Source: an uncultured Prevotellaceae bacterium (GTDB lineage Bacteria; Bacteroidota; Bacteroidia; Bacteroidales; Muribaculaceae). From it: a DNA stretch of 64,000 nt. Below, one piece after another: positions 7,652 through 16,410 of this stretch. A program made the position numbers and the translations under genes. Position 1 is the first letter of the stretch. Each line of letters begins with the position of its first letter. The stretch is from assembly GCA_900314215.1 (NCBI GenBank), contig OMUK01000002.1, forward strand, positions 1-64,000. Reading direction: 5' to 3'. Below the pieces are notes generated by a model. The model made no database searches. It saw nothing but the letters and a program-made list of their open reading frames with translations, and was not told the DNA's origin.

Positions 7652-8827
7652 ATGAGTTATAAATGGTTTTTACTGGTGCTTCTGGGCCTGCTCACGGCAT
7701 TTGGCCCATTTGTCACCGATATGTATGTGCCTAGCCTGCCATCGATGGTGGGCTACTTTCACACCAATCTCACGATGGTGCAGCTGGGACTCACCACCAG
7801 CATGCTGGGGCTGGCCCTGGGGCAGTTGCTCTTTGGCCCGCTCAGCGACAAGGCAGGCCGCAAGCGCCCTCTGCTGGCAGCCATGGTGCTATTCACCATC
7901 TCGACGGTGTGCATCATCTTTGCCCCCAATATAGAGACCTTCTGCGTGCTGCGCTTCTTCCAGGGCGTGGGCGGCGCCGGCGGCATCGTGATATCGCGCA
8001 GCGTGGCCACCGACACCTTCGACGGCCGCGAGCTACTCAAGATGCTGGCTATCATAGGCGCCATCAATGGCATTGCGCCCATTGCAGCACCGGTGGCTGG
8101 CGGCGCGATTGTCGACAGCGTGGGCTGGCGGGGCATCTTTGTGGTGCTGCTCTTTGTGGGCATCTTCCTCACCCTGGGCAGTGCCTACATGCATGAGTCG
8201 CTCGCCGTGGAGCGCCGCAAGAAGGAGAGCCTGATCAAGACGTTTGGCCTCTTTGGCACTGTGGTGAAGAACCGCGAGTTTATGGGCTATGTGCTCCAGC
8301 AGGCAGCCGCCCAGGCCATCCTCTTTGGCAACATCGCCTCGAGCTCATTTATCGTGCAAGACCACTATGGCTACTCGGCCATGGCCTATAGCCTAGCCTT
8401 TGCCGTCAATGGCGTGTGCATAGGCGGCGGAGCAGCCCTCTCGGCACGCTTCCGCAAGCCGCAGAATTGCATCAAGGGGAGCTGCACGGGCATGCTGGTG
8501 CTGAGCGTGGCCGAGGCCGCCGTGCTCATGGCCGGCGCCAGCTTCTGGGTGTATGAGGGCGTGTTGTGCGCGCTGCTCTTCTTCATGGGGCTCACATTCA
8601 CCGCGTCCACTACCCTGGCCCTCGAGAGCGAGCGTGAGCAAGCCGGCACAGGCTCGGCAGTGCTGGGCGCCGTGGGCTTCATGTGCGGCGGACTGGTGTC
8701 GCCGCTGGTGGGCCTGGGCAACATCATGCACAGCACCGGCATCACCTTTGTGGTGGGAGCCGTGCTCTCCAGCATCTTTGCCTGGGTGGCCATCACAAGC
8801 AATCGTAAAAATAAAAAAGCCAACTAA
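7652..8827 (+). CDS. Bcr/CflA-type MFS multidrug transporter (first copy)
   Basis: A 391-residue inner-membrane proton antiporter with 12 predicted segments. It carries the family's TM1 motif TDMYVPSLP, the MFS motif A loop GPLSDKAGRKRP, and the antiporter motif C-like INGIAPIAAPVAGG in TM5. The closest families export chloramphenicol, bicyclomycin or other small drugs; the real substrate is unknown. It lies 59 bases after the AraC gene and 17 bases before a paralogue of the same orientation, so the three genes probably form one regulatory unit. The ATG at 7652 is the only sensible start. Confidence 0.9.
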   Translation: MSYKWFLLVLLGLLTAFGPFVTDMYVPSLPSMVGYFHTNLTMVQLGLTTSMLGLALGQLLFGPLSDKAGRKRPLLAAMVLFTISTVCIIFAPNIETFCVLRFFQGVGGAGGIVISRSVATDTFDGRELLKMLAIIGAINGIAPIAAPVAGGAIVDSVGWRGIFVVLLFVGIFLTLGSAYMHESLAVERRKKESLIKTFGLFGTVVKNREFMGYVLQQAAAQAILFGNIASSSFIVQDHYGYSAMAYSLAFAVNGVCIGGGAALSARFRKPQNCIKGSCTGMLVLSVAEAAVLMAGASFWVYEGVLCALLFFMGLTFTASTTLALESEREQAGTGSAVLGAVGFMCGGLVSPLVGLGNIMHSTGITFVVGAVLSSIFAWVAITSNRKNKKAN

Positions 8828-8844
8828 AAGCAGTTTAAATCACT

Positions 8845-10005
8845 ATGGACAAGCGATACAAAAGATTCCTGCTCGCCATGCTGGGCACATTTGCAGCATT
8901 TGCCCCGCTCATCAACAACACCCTTGGCCCCATCCTGGCCTCGGTCACCGAGTCGTTTCACACCTCGGCCGCCGTGGCGGGACTGAGCCTCACCACCAGC
9001 ATGATAGGGCTGGCAGCCGGCCAGCTCATCATCGGGCCGCTGAGCGACAAGCTGGGCCGTCGCCTGCCAGTGATAGCCTCGATGGCGATATTCACCCTGG
9101 CCTCGGTGGCCATTGTGTTCTCCCCTAGCATCACCGCATTCATCGTGCTGCGATTCTTCCAGGGGTTTGGCGGCGCGGGCGGCATTGTGATATCGCGCTC
9201 CATCGCCACCGACAATTTCAAGGCCGGCGACCTGATGGCCGCTTTTGCCATCATCAATGTCATCAACGGCATCGCCCCCATCGTGACGCCCGCAGCCAGC
9301 GGCGCCCTGGCAAGCCTGGGAGGCTGGCAGGCTGTGTTTGTCACGCTTGGCGTGATAGGCTTGCTCATGCTGGTGGGCAGCTACCGCCTGCGCGAGTCGC
9401 TGCCCGACGGGCGCCGCAGCGGCCGCTCGCTGGCCTCGACCTATCTGCTCTATGGCACCGTGGTGCGCAACAAGAAATTCATATTCTACGTGCTGCACCA
9501 GTGCACCGCCGAGGTCATCCTCTTTGGCAACATCGCCTCGGTGGCGGCCATTGCGAGCCACTATGGCTATAGCAAGCCCGAGACTGCCGGCCTCATACTC
9601 TCATTCAACGGCATCTTCACCGCCCTGGGAGCAGGGTTTGCAGCCAAGTTCAAGCAAGCCACCAGCGGCGTGAAGGCCTGCTGCGTGGGCATCATGACGC
9701 TCACTGTGGCCGGGGCGGCAGTGCTCTACATGGGCTGGAGCTTCTGGGCCTACGAGGCCATCGTGTGCGCCATGCTCGTCTTTGTGGGCATCACGCTCAC
9801 CACATCTACCACCCTGGCCCTCGAGAGCGAGCGCAAGCAGGCCGGCACAGCCAGCGCCCTCTTTGGCGCTATGGGCTTCATTGCCGGCGCTGTGGTGGCG
9901 CCCCTCGTGGCACTGGGCAACCCGGTGCACAGCACCGCCATCGCCTATGTGGCAGGCGCCGCGCTCTCGTGCTGCTTTGGCTACTTTGCCTTGCGCTTGA
10001 AGTAG
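8845..10005 (+). CDS. Bcr/CflA-type MFS transporter (second, divergent copy)
   Basis: This 386-residue transporter is a tandem paralogue of the preceding gene. Motif A (GPLSDKLGRRLP), the RFFQGFGGAGGIVISRSIATD segment split across TM4, and INGIAPIVTPAASG are all shared. The TM1 signature is not: where the first copy has TDMYVPSLP, this one has INNTLGPIL, so the acidic residue is lost. That may mean a different substrate or coupling. Its last 25 bases overlap the 3' end of the convergent SemiSWEET gene. No terminator separates the two. Confidence 0.88.
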   Translation: MDKRYKRFLLAMLGTFAAFAPLINNTLGPILASVTESFHTSAAVAGLSLTTSMIGLAAGQLIIGPLSDKLGRRLPVIASMAIFTLASVAIVFSPSITAFIVLRFFQGFGGAGGIVISRSIATDNFKAGDLMAAFAIINVINGIAPIVTPAASGALASLGGWQAVFVTLGVIGLLMLVGSYRLRESLPDGRRSGRSLASTYLLYGTVVRNKKFIFYVLHQCTAEVILFGNIASVAAIASHYGYSKPETAGLILSFNGIFTALGAGFAAKFKQATSGVKACCVGIMTLTVAGAAVLYMGWSFWAYEAIVCAMLVFVGITLTTSTTLALESERKQAGTASALFGAMGFIAGAVVAPLVALGNPVHSTAIAYVAGAALSCCFGYFALRLK

Positions 10006-10274
10006 TCGTTGTGCATCTTGATGCCAAAGATGATGCTGCTCATGCAGGTGGTGAGCAAGTTGCACAGGAAGAGGGGCCAGTTGCTCAACAGCAAGCCCTG
10101 AATGAGAAAGAAGAGGCCGCCCAAGCCCATGAGCAGGAAGGTGCCCAGGGCGATGTCGTCGGTCGAGCGGGTGCGAATGGTGCGCACCGTCTGTGGCAAG
10201 TAGCCCAGCACCATGCATATCGAGGCTATGTAGCCCACCACGTCGGCCAGGTGGCTGGCAAGGAAATCTATCAT
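9981..10274 (-). CDS. SemiSWEET-family PQ-loop transporter
   Basis: The 97-residue protein has three predicted membrane segments and the PQ-loop signature GYLPQTVRTIRTRSTDDI near residue 24. This is the half-size SemiSWEET architecture, which dimerises to make a sugar uniporter-like channel. The length is standard. It starts at ATG 10274 and converges on the second MFS gene, sharing 25 bases of coding sequence at the 3' ends. No partner gene indicates its substrate. Confidence 0.88.
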   Translation of the reverse strand: MIDFLASHLADVVGYIASICMVLGYLPQTVRTIRTRSTDDIALGTFLLMGLGGLFFLIQGLLLSNWPLFLCNLLTTCMSSIIFGIKMHNDYFKRKAK

Positions 10275-10288
10275 ATCAATTAGAATTT

Positions 10289-10319
10289 AAAAAAGGTCGC
10301 CAGTGCCGGCGGCCTTTTT
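10289..10319 (-). terminator. Terminator of the tricorn-like protease gene
   Basis: AAAAAGGTCGCC pairs with GGCGGCCTTTTT (one G-U pair), giving T-runs in both directions. It lies 28 bases beyond the protease stop codon on the minus strand and just upstream of the SemiSWEET start. Confidence 0.75.
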
Positions 10320-10346
10320 ATTGTTGTTATGTTATAATTATTGCAA

Positions 10347-13300
10347 TCACTTCTTGGCGTCGCACTCACGCAGGAGCTCCTCGACGGCAGCCTTGAGCTG
10401 CTTGTCGTCGCCGTTGACCACGGTTGCGGGGTCGTTGGCCACCTTGATGTCGGGCTCGAGCTGGGTGTTCTCGAGATAGGTGCCGTCGGCAGTCTGGTAG
10501 CCTATCACGGGCAGACCGAAGATGAGGCTCTCGTCTTGCAGGGTCTCCCAGTTCACGCTGCTCATGGTGCCAGGCACAGGCATACCCACGAGTTTGCCCA
10601 TGTGGGTGTGGTTGTAGACCCAGGGCGTGCCATGGGCGTTGCTGTAGTTATTCTCGCAGATGAGCATGATGGTGGGCTTGTTCCAGCGACGGCTGGGCAT
10701 GTCGCAGGCGGCACGGCCACGCACCACCTGAGTGAGGTATTTCTCACCGCTGAAGAGGATTTGGATATCCTCGTGCAGGCGGCCGCCGCCATTGCCGCGG
10801 GTGTCGATCACGATACCGTCGCGCTGGGTGTACTTGCCGAGCACTTGGTCGTAGATCTCGCGGTAGCTGTTGTCGTTCATTGCCTGCAGGTGCACATAGC
10901 CCAGGCGGCCGTGCGACAGGCTGTCGACCATGTGGGCCTCACGCTTCACCCAGCGCTTGTAGAGCATGGTGTTGAATGCGCTGTTGCTGCAGGGCACCAC
11001 CACCTCTTGCCAGGAGTTGCCGTTATGGCGGCACGAGATGAGCACCTTCTTGCCGGTTTGGCCGGCGAGCAGCTGGGTATAGTCATTCTCGGGAGTAATT
11101 TTCTCGCCGTTGATTGCCTCGATGATGGTGCCGGGGCGCACCTGCGACTTGGCGCGGTCGAGCGGTCCATATTCCACCACCTCGGCCACCTTCAGGCCCT
11201 CGCCAGTGTAGTGGGTGTCGTAGAGCAGGCCCAGGTTGCCAGTGGCCTCGCCGCGGCTGTCGGGATAGTAGCGGCCACCCGAGTGCGAGCAGTTGAGCTC
11301 GCCCAGCGTCTCGCTCAGCAGGTTGGAGAAGTCGTAGTTGTTGGTGATGTGGGGCAGGAACTTGCGGTAGTGAGCCACAGTGCCGTCCCAGTCGCAGCCG
11401 TGCATATTCTTGTTGTAGAAGCGATGGGCCACCTCGCGGTGCACGCGCTCAAACATATAGGCGCGCTCCCTGGCGGTGTTCATCTTCACCGTGGCGCTAT
11501 AGGTGATGGGAGTGAGCTTGTCGCTAGCCAGCTTCTGCATGGTGCCGCTGCCCAGGATGTAGAAGTTCTTGCCTTCCTTGTCGGTCTCGATGGCTGCCCA
11601 GCCGGCACCCATCTTGTTGAGCAAGCTGGTGCTGCGCTTGCGCAGGTCCATCTTCCACAGGTCATAGCCTTTCTCAAAGCGCGAGAGGTAGTAGAGCGTG
11701 CTGCCGTCCTTGGTGATGGCGGCGCCAGCCAGGTCGCTCGAGTTGGGCGTCACGCGCACGATGCGGTCGTGTATCTTGTCGAGCTCAACCACGATGTCCT
11801 TGGCCGGCTCGTCCTTCTTCTCATCGGCTTTCTTCTTGTCGTCTTTCTTCTTGCTGTCCTTCTTGTCGGCCTCTTTCTTCTCAGCCTCCTTCTTGGCAGC
11901 CTTCTCGGCGTCTTGCAGCAGCTCGTAGTTCTCCTTGTCGAGGCGGTAGCGGTCGTAGGCCTCCTCGTTGACGAAGGCCAGCAGCACGTCGTCCTGCGAG
12001 CCCCACGATGCCTGGCTGCGCAGGCCGTAGCGGTTGCTCTGGAACATGATGGCGCCGCCGTCGAGCACCCACTTGGGGCTGTGGTTGATATAGGCGCTCT
12101 GGGTGATATTGGTGATCTTGCCGCCATCGACGCTCACGATGCCTATGTCGGAATAGGGGTCGCGGCCGTTGCCAATGAACTCGAGTGCGATCCACTTGCT
12201 GTCGGGCGACCAGCTGTAGCCCAGGTCACCCTCGGTGCCATACCATTGCGAGCCATCGGTCACCTGATGCACGGCCTTGGTCTTGACGTCCATCACCATC
12301 AGGCGCTCGCCGTCCTCGACAAAGGCCAGCTTCTTGCCATCGGGCGAGAACTCGGGTTGCGAGCGGTCGGTATTGCTGGGAATCAGGATTTCCTCCTTGA
12401 TGAGGGTGGCGTTGGGGAAGTTGGGATCTTCCTTGCGGGCTATCGTGGCCTTGTAGAGCTGCCAGTGGTCGCCGCGCTCGCTCGAGTATACGAGCGTGCG
12501 GTTGTCGGGGCCCCAGCACACGTCTTTCTCGCCCTCGGGAGTGTTGGTGATTTGCTTGGTAGTGTTGTACTCGACCGAGGTCACAAACACCTCGCCGCGC
12601 ACCACAAAGGCCACCTGCTTGCCATCGGGCGAAACAGCGGCACTGGTAGCGCCACGGGTATAGGTGATCTTGCTTATCGAGTCGCCGTCGTCGTGGAAGA
12701 GCGAGACGTTCACCTTAGTGGCCTTGCCGCCATCGCGCTGGGTATAGATCTCGCCGTCGTAGGTGTAGCACAGCGTGCCGTCGCTAGCCATCGAGAGGAA
12801 GCGCACCGGGTTGGTCTTGAATTGCGACACCTGGGTGGCCTGCGAGGGATTGCTGAGCGGGAACTTCCACACATTGAACGAGCCGCCGTTGCGCTCGCTC
12901 AGGAAATACACGGTGTTGCCGTCGGGGCTGAGCACGGGCGTGCGGTCTTCGCCGGCACGGTTGGTGAGGTTCACGTGCTTGCCGCTCTTGATGTCGTAGC
13001 GCCATATATCGCGCGTGATGCTCGAGGTGTGATGCTTGCGCAGCGGGTCCTCATAGCCCTTCTGGTCCTGATAGAGGAAAAACTTGCCGCCCTTGTCGAC
13101 TGCCAGCTCCTGGGCTGGCGTGCCCAGCACCTGGCTGAAGCGGCCGCCGCTCACCGGCACCTTGTAGAGCTCGGGCAGGCGCGACGAGGGGAACATGGCA
13201 CTTGAAGCCGGGTCCTGAATCGCAGCCTCGAAGAGCACATACTTGCCGTCGGCCGAGAAGGCCGAGGGTATCTCGCTGGCCGAGTTGAATGTGAGCTGCT

Positions 13301-13613
13301 TGGGCGTGCCGCCCTGCGAGGGCATCACATAGACGTCGAAGTTGCCCTTGCGGTCGCTGGCAAAGGCAATCTGGCTGCCGTCGGGCGACCAGATGGGGTT
13401 GCTCTCATAGGACGACTGGGTGGTGAGCTGCGTGGCCTGGCCACCGCCCACGGGCACCTTGTAGATGTCACCCTTGTAGCAGAATGCAATCTCTTGCCCA
13501 TTGGGCGAAATCTTGGCATAGCGCAACCACAATGGGGCATCGTTGCTCGAGGCAGCCGAGGCGGCCACAGCCGCGGCAGCTACCAGAGCACAAGTTAGGA
13601 TAGTTTTCTTCAT
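10347..13613 (-). CDS. Secreted tricorn-like S41 peptidase
   Basis: The 1088-residue protein starts with a signal peptide (MKKTILTCALVAAAAVAASA). Two beta-propellers follow, with many SPDGxxIAF-type TolB/WD repeats (about residues 25-330 and 330-720). A tricorn-type C1 segment (YNKNMHGCDWDG, with the expected catalytic His), a PDZ domain (about 790-870) and a C-terminal S41 protease domain (DTRGNGGG and NNYSNAHG, probable nucleophile Ser) complete it. It likely trims oligopeptides in the periplasm. A lysine/glutamate/aspartate-only linker of about 40 residues near 555-605 is unusual. A 59-base gap separates it from the upstream GT-C gene. Confidence 0.93.
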   Translation of the reverse strand: MKKTILTCALVAAAAVAASAASSNDAPLWLRYAKISPNGQEIAFCYKGDIYKVPVGGGQATQLTTQSSYESNPIWSPDGSQIAFASDRKGNFDVYVMPSQGGTPKQLTFNSASEIPSAFSADGKYVLFEAAIQDPASSAMFPSSRLPELYKVPVSGGRFSQVLGTPAQELAVDKGGKFFLYQDQKGYEDPLRKHHTSSITRDIWRYDIKSGKHVNLTNRAGEDRTPVLSPDGNTVYFLSERNGGSFNVWKFPLSNPSQATQVSQFKTNPVRFLSMASDGTLCYTYDGEIYTQRDGGKATKVNVSLFHDDGDSISKITYTRGATSAAVSPDGKQVAFVVRGEVFVTSVEYNTTKQITNTPEGEKDVCWGPDNRTLVYSSERGDHWQLYKATIARKEDPNFPNATLIKEEILIPSNTDRSQPEFSPDGKKLAFVEDGERLMVMDVKTKAVHQVTDGSQWYGTEGDLGYSWSPDSKWIALEFIGNGRDPYSDIGIVSVDGGKITNITQSAYINHSPKWVLDGGAIMFQSNRYGLRSQASWGSQDDVLLAFVNEEAYDRYRLDKENYELLQDAEKAAKKEAEKKEADKKDSKKKDDKKKADEKKDEPAKDIVVELDKIHDRIVRVTPNSSDLAGAAITKDGSTLYYLSRFEKGYDLWKMDLRKRSTSLLNKMGAGWAAIETDKEGKNFYILGSGTMQKLASDKLTPITYSATVKMNTARERAYMFERVHREVAHRFYNKNMHGCDWDGTVAHYRKFLPHITNNYDFSNLLSETLGELNCSHSGGRYYPDSRGEATGNLGLLYDTHYTGEGLKVAEVVEYGPLDRAKSQVRPGTIIEAINGEKITPENDYTQLLAGQTGKKVLISCRHNGNSWQEVVVPCSNSAFNTMLYKRWVKREAHMVDSLSHGRLGYVHLQAMNDNSYREIYDQVLGKYTQRDGIVIDTRGNGGGRLHEDIQILFSGEKYLTQVVRGRAACDMPSRRWNKPTIMLICENNYSNAHGTPWVYNHTHMGKLVGMPVPGTMSSVNWETLQDESLIFGLPVIGYQTADGTYLENTQLEPDIKVANDPATVVNGDDKQLKAAVEELLRECDAKK

Positions 13614-13636
13614 ATTCTTTTTCTCGTATTGTAATG

Positions 13637-13652
13637 ACTTGATGAGTCAAGT
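13637..13652. other. Small hairpin upstream of the tricorn-like gene
   Basis: ACTTGA (13637-13642) and TCAAGT (13647-13652) form a hairpin with a four-base loop and a T-run on the plus-strand side. No plus-strand gene reads into it. It lies in the leader or spacer before the minus-strand protease gene, so its role is unclear. Confidence 0.3.
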
Positions 13653-13672
13653 TTTTTTTTATATCAAAATCT

Positions 13673-15274
13673 TTAATACCACGTGGGCACGGTGTCGCAG
13701 CTGAAGGCGAGCTGCGTGGTGAAGTGCTTCTTGAGGAAGACGATGTGGTTGGGCACATTGATGGTGTAGGACGGCGCCTTCACCTTCTTCTTGCTGAAGA
13801 GCACAAACTTGTTGTCGCCCGAGTTGTGCCGGTAGGGGTAGTAGCCCAGGGCAGCCACCTTGTTGATCGAGGCGATGTCGCCCTGGCTCACTGCGATGAA
13901 ATCGGCCTTCTTGCTGGCAACGGCAGCGTTCTGCTCCTGCTTCATGGCCGGTGTGGCACCCGACTGCAGCGCCCAGTACTTGCAACCTGGCAGCGCGTTG
14001 TTGCACACGCCAAACTCGGGGTTGGGCATGCAGTTGTAGTAGATGATCGTGGGGTTGGGCACCTGGTCCATGATGGTGGCGTAGTAGTAGAAATTGCTGC
14101 GGCGTATTCCGTTCTGGGTGAAATAGTTGCCGCCGCGGTCGTTATTGTTGATTGTGATCAAGAACAAGATGAAGAGGCTGATGACCAGGGCGGCATAGCG
14201 CGGCCAGCGGTGATGCTCATAGCTGCGCACGAGCAGGATGAGGGCAATCACGCCAAAGATGATCAAGCCATTGGAGCTGTTGAAATAGTAGAGCAGCGTG
14301 CCATTGGCCATGTTGATGATGGCACTCACCACAAAGGCCACAAAGGGGAACGAGCGGTAGCGCTTCATGTAGATCACCACCATAGGAGCCAGCGTGGCGA
14401 TGCACTGCATCGTGATGGCAAAGGCATTGGTCACAAACTTGTTGAAGATGCCGTCGAACACACCGTTGCCCGAGGTGCCCAGAGCGCCCACCGTGTGAAA
14501 CACATTCACAAAATACTCAAAGCAGAATGCGCCCAGGTTGCCCGCTATCAAGAAGTAGATGAGGAAGGGAATCCACACCACGGCAACGCCGGCCACATAG
14601 AGGCCCAGCGCCTTCCACAGGTTGTAGCCGTCGCGCTTGATCACCACCCACGAGTAGATGGCAAAGACGCCGGTGATGGCGGCAATGTTGTATTTCATCA
14701 AGAAGGTGGCACCAAAGCTCAAACCCAGCCACAGCATGGCCTTGGTGATGACCCAGCGGTGGCGCTCCACCGCCTCGCCATAGAGCAGGCAGCACGTGTA
14801 GTAGATCGAGCCCATCATGAAGGGCTGAGCAAAGTCCTCGGTCTTGATCTCGCGGTGATATATCGCGTTGAAGAAGAATAGCGTCATCACCACGGCGCAC
14901 AGCAGCGACTGGCGCTTGTCCTTGAGGAAGATGAAGGCCGTCTTGTAGGCAAAAAGGTAGGTCACCGAGTAGAACACGCACGTGATCCACATCACCCCCA
15001 CATAGTTGTAGTGACTCAGCAAGTAGCCCACACCATAGATGAGCCACAGCAGCGGCCCCTTGGAGTCGCTGAAGTCGACGTAGGGCGTCATGCCACACAT
15101 CCACGCCTTGCCGCACATGAAGAACCACGCCGAGTTGTTGCGCTGGTACAGGTCGTGGGTGTAGCTGTCGGGCGAGACCAGAAACACGGCAATCGTGGCA
15201 AAGAGCATGAGTGTGACAAAGACCTTCCAATTCTTTTTCAACGAATTGAGGCTGAGTGTCATGAATTTCTCCAT
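13673..15274 (-). CDS. Integral membrane GT-C type glycosyltransferase (ArnT/GT39-like)
   Basis: The 533-residue protein has about ten membrane segments after a short cytosolic start. The first periplasmic loop holds acidic residues (VSPDSYTHDLYQRNN and YVDFSDSKGPLLW); the DSKGPLL motif is typical of Bacteroidota GT39/ArnT-like enzymes that use polyprenyl-phosphate sugars. A soluble C-terminal domain of about 110 residues follows. It sits 12 bases downstream of a GtrB-like GT2, which would make the lipid-linked sugar donor. That gives a coherent two-gene module for modifying a periplasmic acceptor. The acceptor is unknown. Confidence 0.75.
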   Translation of the reverse strand: MEKFMTLSLNSLKKNWKVFVTLMLFATIAVFLVSPDSYTHDLYQRNNSAWFFMCGKAWMCGMTPYVDFSDSKGPLLWLIYGVGYLLSHYNYVGVMWITCVFYSVTYLFAYKTAFIFLKDKRQSLLCAVVMTLFFFNAIYHREIKTEDFAQPFMMGSIYYTCCLLYGEAVERHRWVITKAMLWLGLSFGATFLMKYNIAAITGVFAIYSWVVIKRDGYNLWKALGLYVAGVAVVWIPFLIYFLIAGNLGAFCFEYFVNVFHTVGALGTSGNGVFDGIFNKFVTNAFAITMQCIATLAPMVVIYMKRYRSFPFVAFVVSAIINMANGTLLYYFNSSNGLIIFGVIALILLVRSYEHHRWPRYAALVISLFILFLITINNNDRGGNYFTQNGIRRSNFYYYATIMDQVPNPTIIYYNCMPNPEFGVCNNALPGCKYWALQSGATPAMKQEQNAAVASKKADFIAVSQGDIASINKVAALGYYPYRHNSGDNKFVLFSKKKVKAPSYTINVPNHIVFLKKHFTTQLAFSCDTVPTWY

Positions 15275-15286
15275 AGAAGCAAACAG

Positions 15287-16240
15287 TTATTTCTTGATGA
15301 TTTTTTCAATATTGTAGCGCGGGCGGTCCTTGACCTCGATATAGATCTTGCCGATATACTCGCCCACGATGCCTAGGCCCACCAGCACACAGCCGCCCAC
15401 AAACCATATCGAGAGTATCATCGAGGCCCAGCCGCTCACGGCCCGGCCCGAGAAATAGGACACGAGCACATAGACGAGCATCACCAGCGCGATGAGCATG
15501 AACACACCGCCCAAGCCCAGCACCAAGCGCACAGGCCGAATGCTGAACGAGGTGATGCCGTCGATGGCAAAGTTGAGCATCTTGCTCAGCGGGTACTTGC
15601 TCTCGCCGGCGGTGCGCTCGGCGCGGTCGTAGTATTCCATCGCCGTCTTGTAGCCTATCAAGGGCACAATACCGCGCAAGAAGAGGTTGCGCTCGCGGTA
15701 GTTGAGCAACTGCCGGGTGGCACGGCGGCTCATCAGGCGGAAGTCGGCGTGGTTATACACCGTCTTCACGCCCAAGTGGTGCATAAACTTGTAGAAGCCC
15801 TGCGCTGTGGTGCGCTTAAACCACGTGTCGGTCTTGCGCTCGCGGCGCACGCCGTACACGATGTCGCACCCCTCTTGGGCATAGTCACGCACCATGGCCG
15901 GTATCACCGCGATGTCGTCTTGCAGGTCGGCATCGATGGTGATTTGCGCGTCGGCCCAGTCAACGACCGATTGCATGCCGGCCATGAGCGCGTTCTGGTG
16001 GCCCGAGTTGCCGGCCAGCTTCACGCCCACCACCTTTCCGCCCTGGGTGTATTGCTCGATGAGCTCCCACGTGCGGTCGCGGCTGCCGTCGTCGACATAC
16101 ACAATGCGGCTCTCCTGAGCCACTTGGCCCCGTTGCACCATGTCGTCGAGCAGAGCCACAAGCCGCTGGGTGGTGCTGGGCAGCACCTCCTCCTCATTAT
16201 AGCAAGGCGATATTATCGCTAATACTGGTAACTTGTCCAT
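15287..16240 (-). CDS. GtrB/DPM1-like polyprenyl-phosphate glycosyltransferase (GT2)
   Basis: The 317-residue protein starts with a GT2 catalytic domain (LAIISPCYNEEEVL, VYVDDGSRDRTWELI, TIDADLQDD). Two C-terminal membrane helices follow (about residues 230-300). This architecture transfers a hexose from a nucleotide sugar to undecaprenyl phosphate on the cytosolic face. The open frame extends upstream, but the TATCTTTG promoter at 16277-16284 places the start at ATG 16240 (MDKLPVLA). It is first gene of an operon with the GT-C enzyme, which would use its product. Confidence 0.9.
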   Translation of the reverse strand: MDKLPVLAIISPCYNEEEVLPSTTQRLVALLDDMVQRGQVAQESRIVYVDDGSRDRTWELIEQYTQGGKVVGVKLAGNSGHQNALMAGMQSVVDWADAQITIDADLQDDIAVIPAMVRDYAQEGCDIVYGVRRERKTDTWFKRTTAQGFYKFMHHLGVKTVYNHADFRLMSRRATRQLLNYRERNLFLRGIVPLIGYKTAMEYYDRAERTAGESKYPLSKMLNFAIDGITSFSIRPVRLVLGLGGVFMLIALVMLVYVLVSYFSGRAVSGWASMILSIWFVGGCVLVGLGIVGEYIGKIYIEVKDRPRYNIEKIIKK

Positions 16241-16276
16241 ATCGATATGTGTATCCCACAATAATCTTGTGAAATA

Positions 16277-16284
16277 CAAAGATA
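16277..16284 (-). promoter_or_regulatory. -7 box of the GT2/GT-C operon
   Basis: TATCTTTG on the minus strand, 37 bases upstream of the ATG at 16240. It is one half of a divergent promoter pair. Confidence 0.7.
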
Positions 16285-16367
16285 GCGATAAAAAAAGGAA
16301 ATTTGCGCTTTTCGGGGCAAAATTTCGATTTTTCTTCACAACTTTGCGATAGTTTCCATTTTTGCAC

Positions 16368-16375
16368 TATCTTTG
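16368..16375 (+). promoter_or_regulatory. -7 box of the GYF_2-CD225 gene
   Basis: TATCTTTG on the plus strand, about 36 bases before the ATG at 16411. The gene is unusual here in also having an AGGA Shine-Dalgarno-like sequence seven bases before its ATG. Confidence 0.7.
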
Positions 16376-16410
16376 TTATTTGAAACAAAACAAACACGGG
16401 AGGAACTTCT

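Noticed and set aside
10341..13205. A 954-codon open frame antisense to the tricorn-like protease
   Set aside because: It lacks any recognisable domain, is rich in His, Val and Ala as expected from reading GC-rich codons backwards, and the opposite strand encodes a full-length known family.
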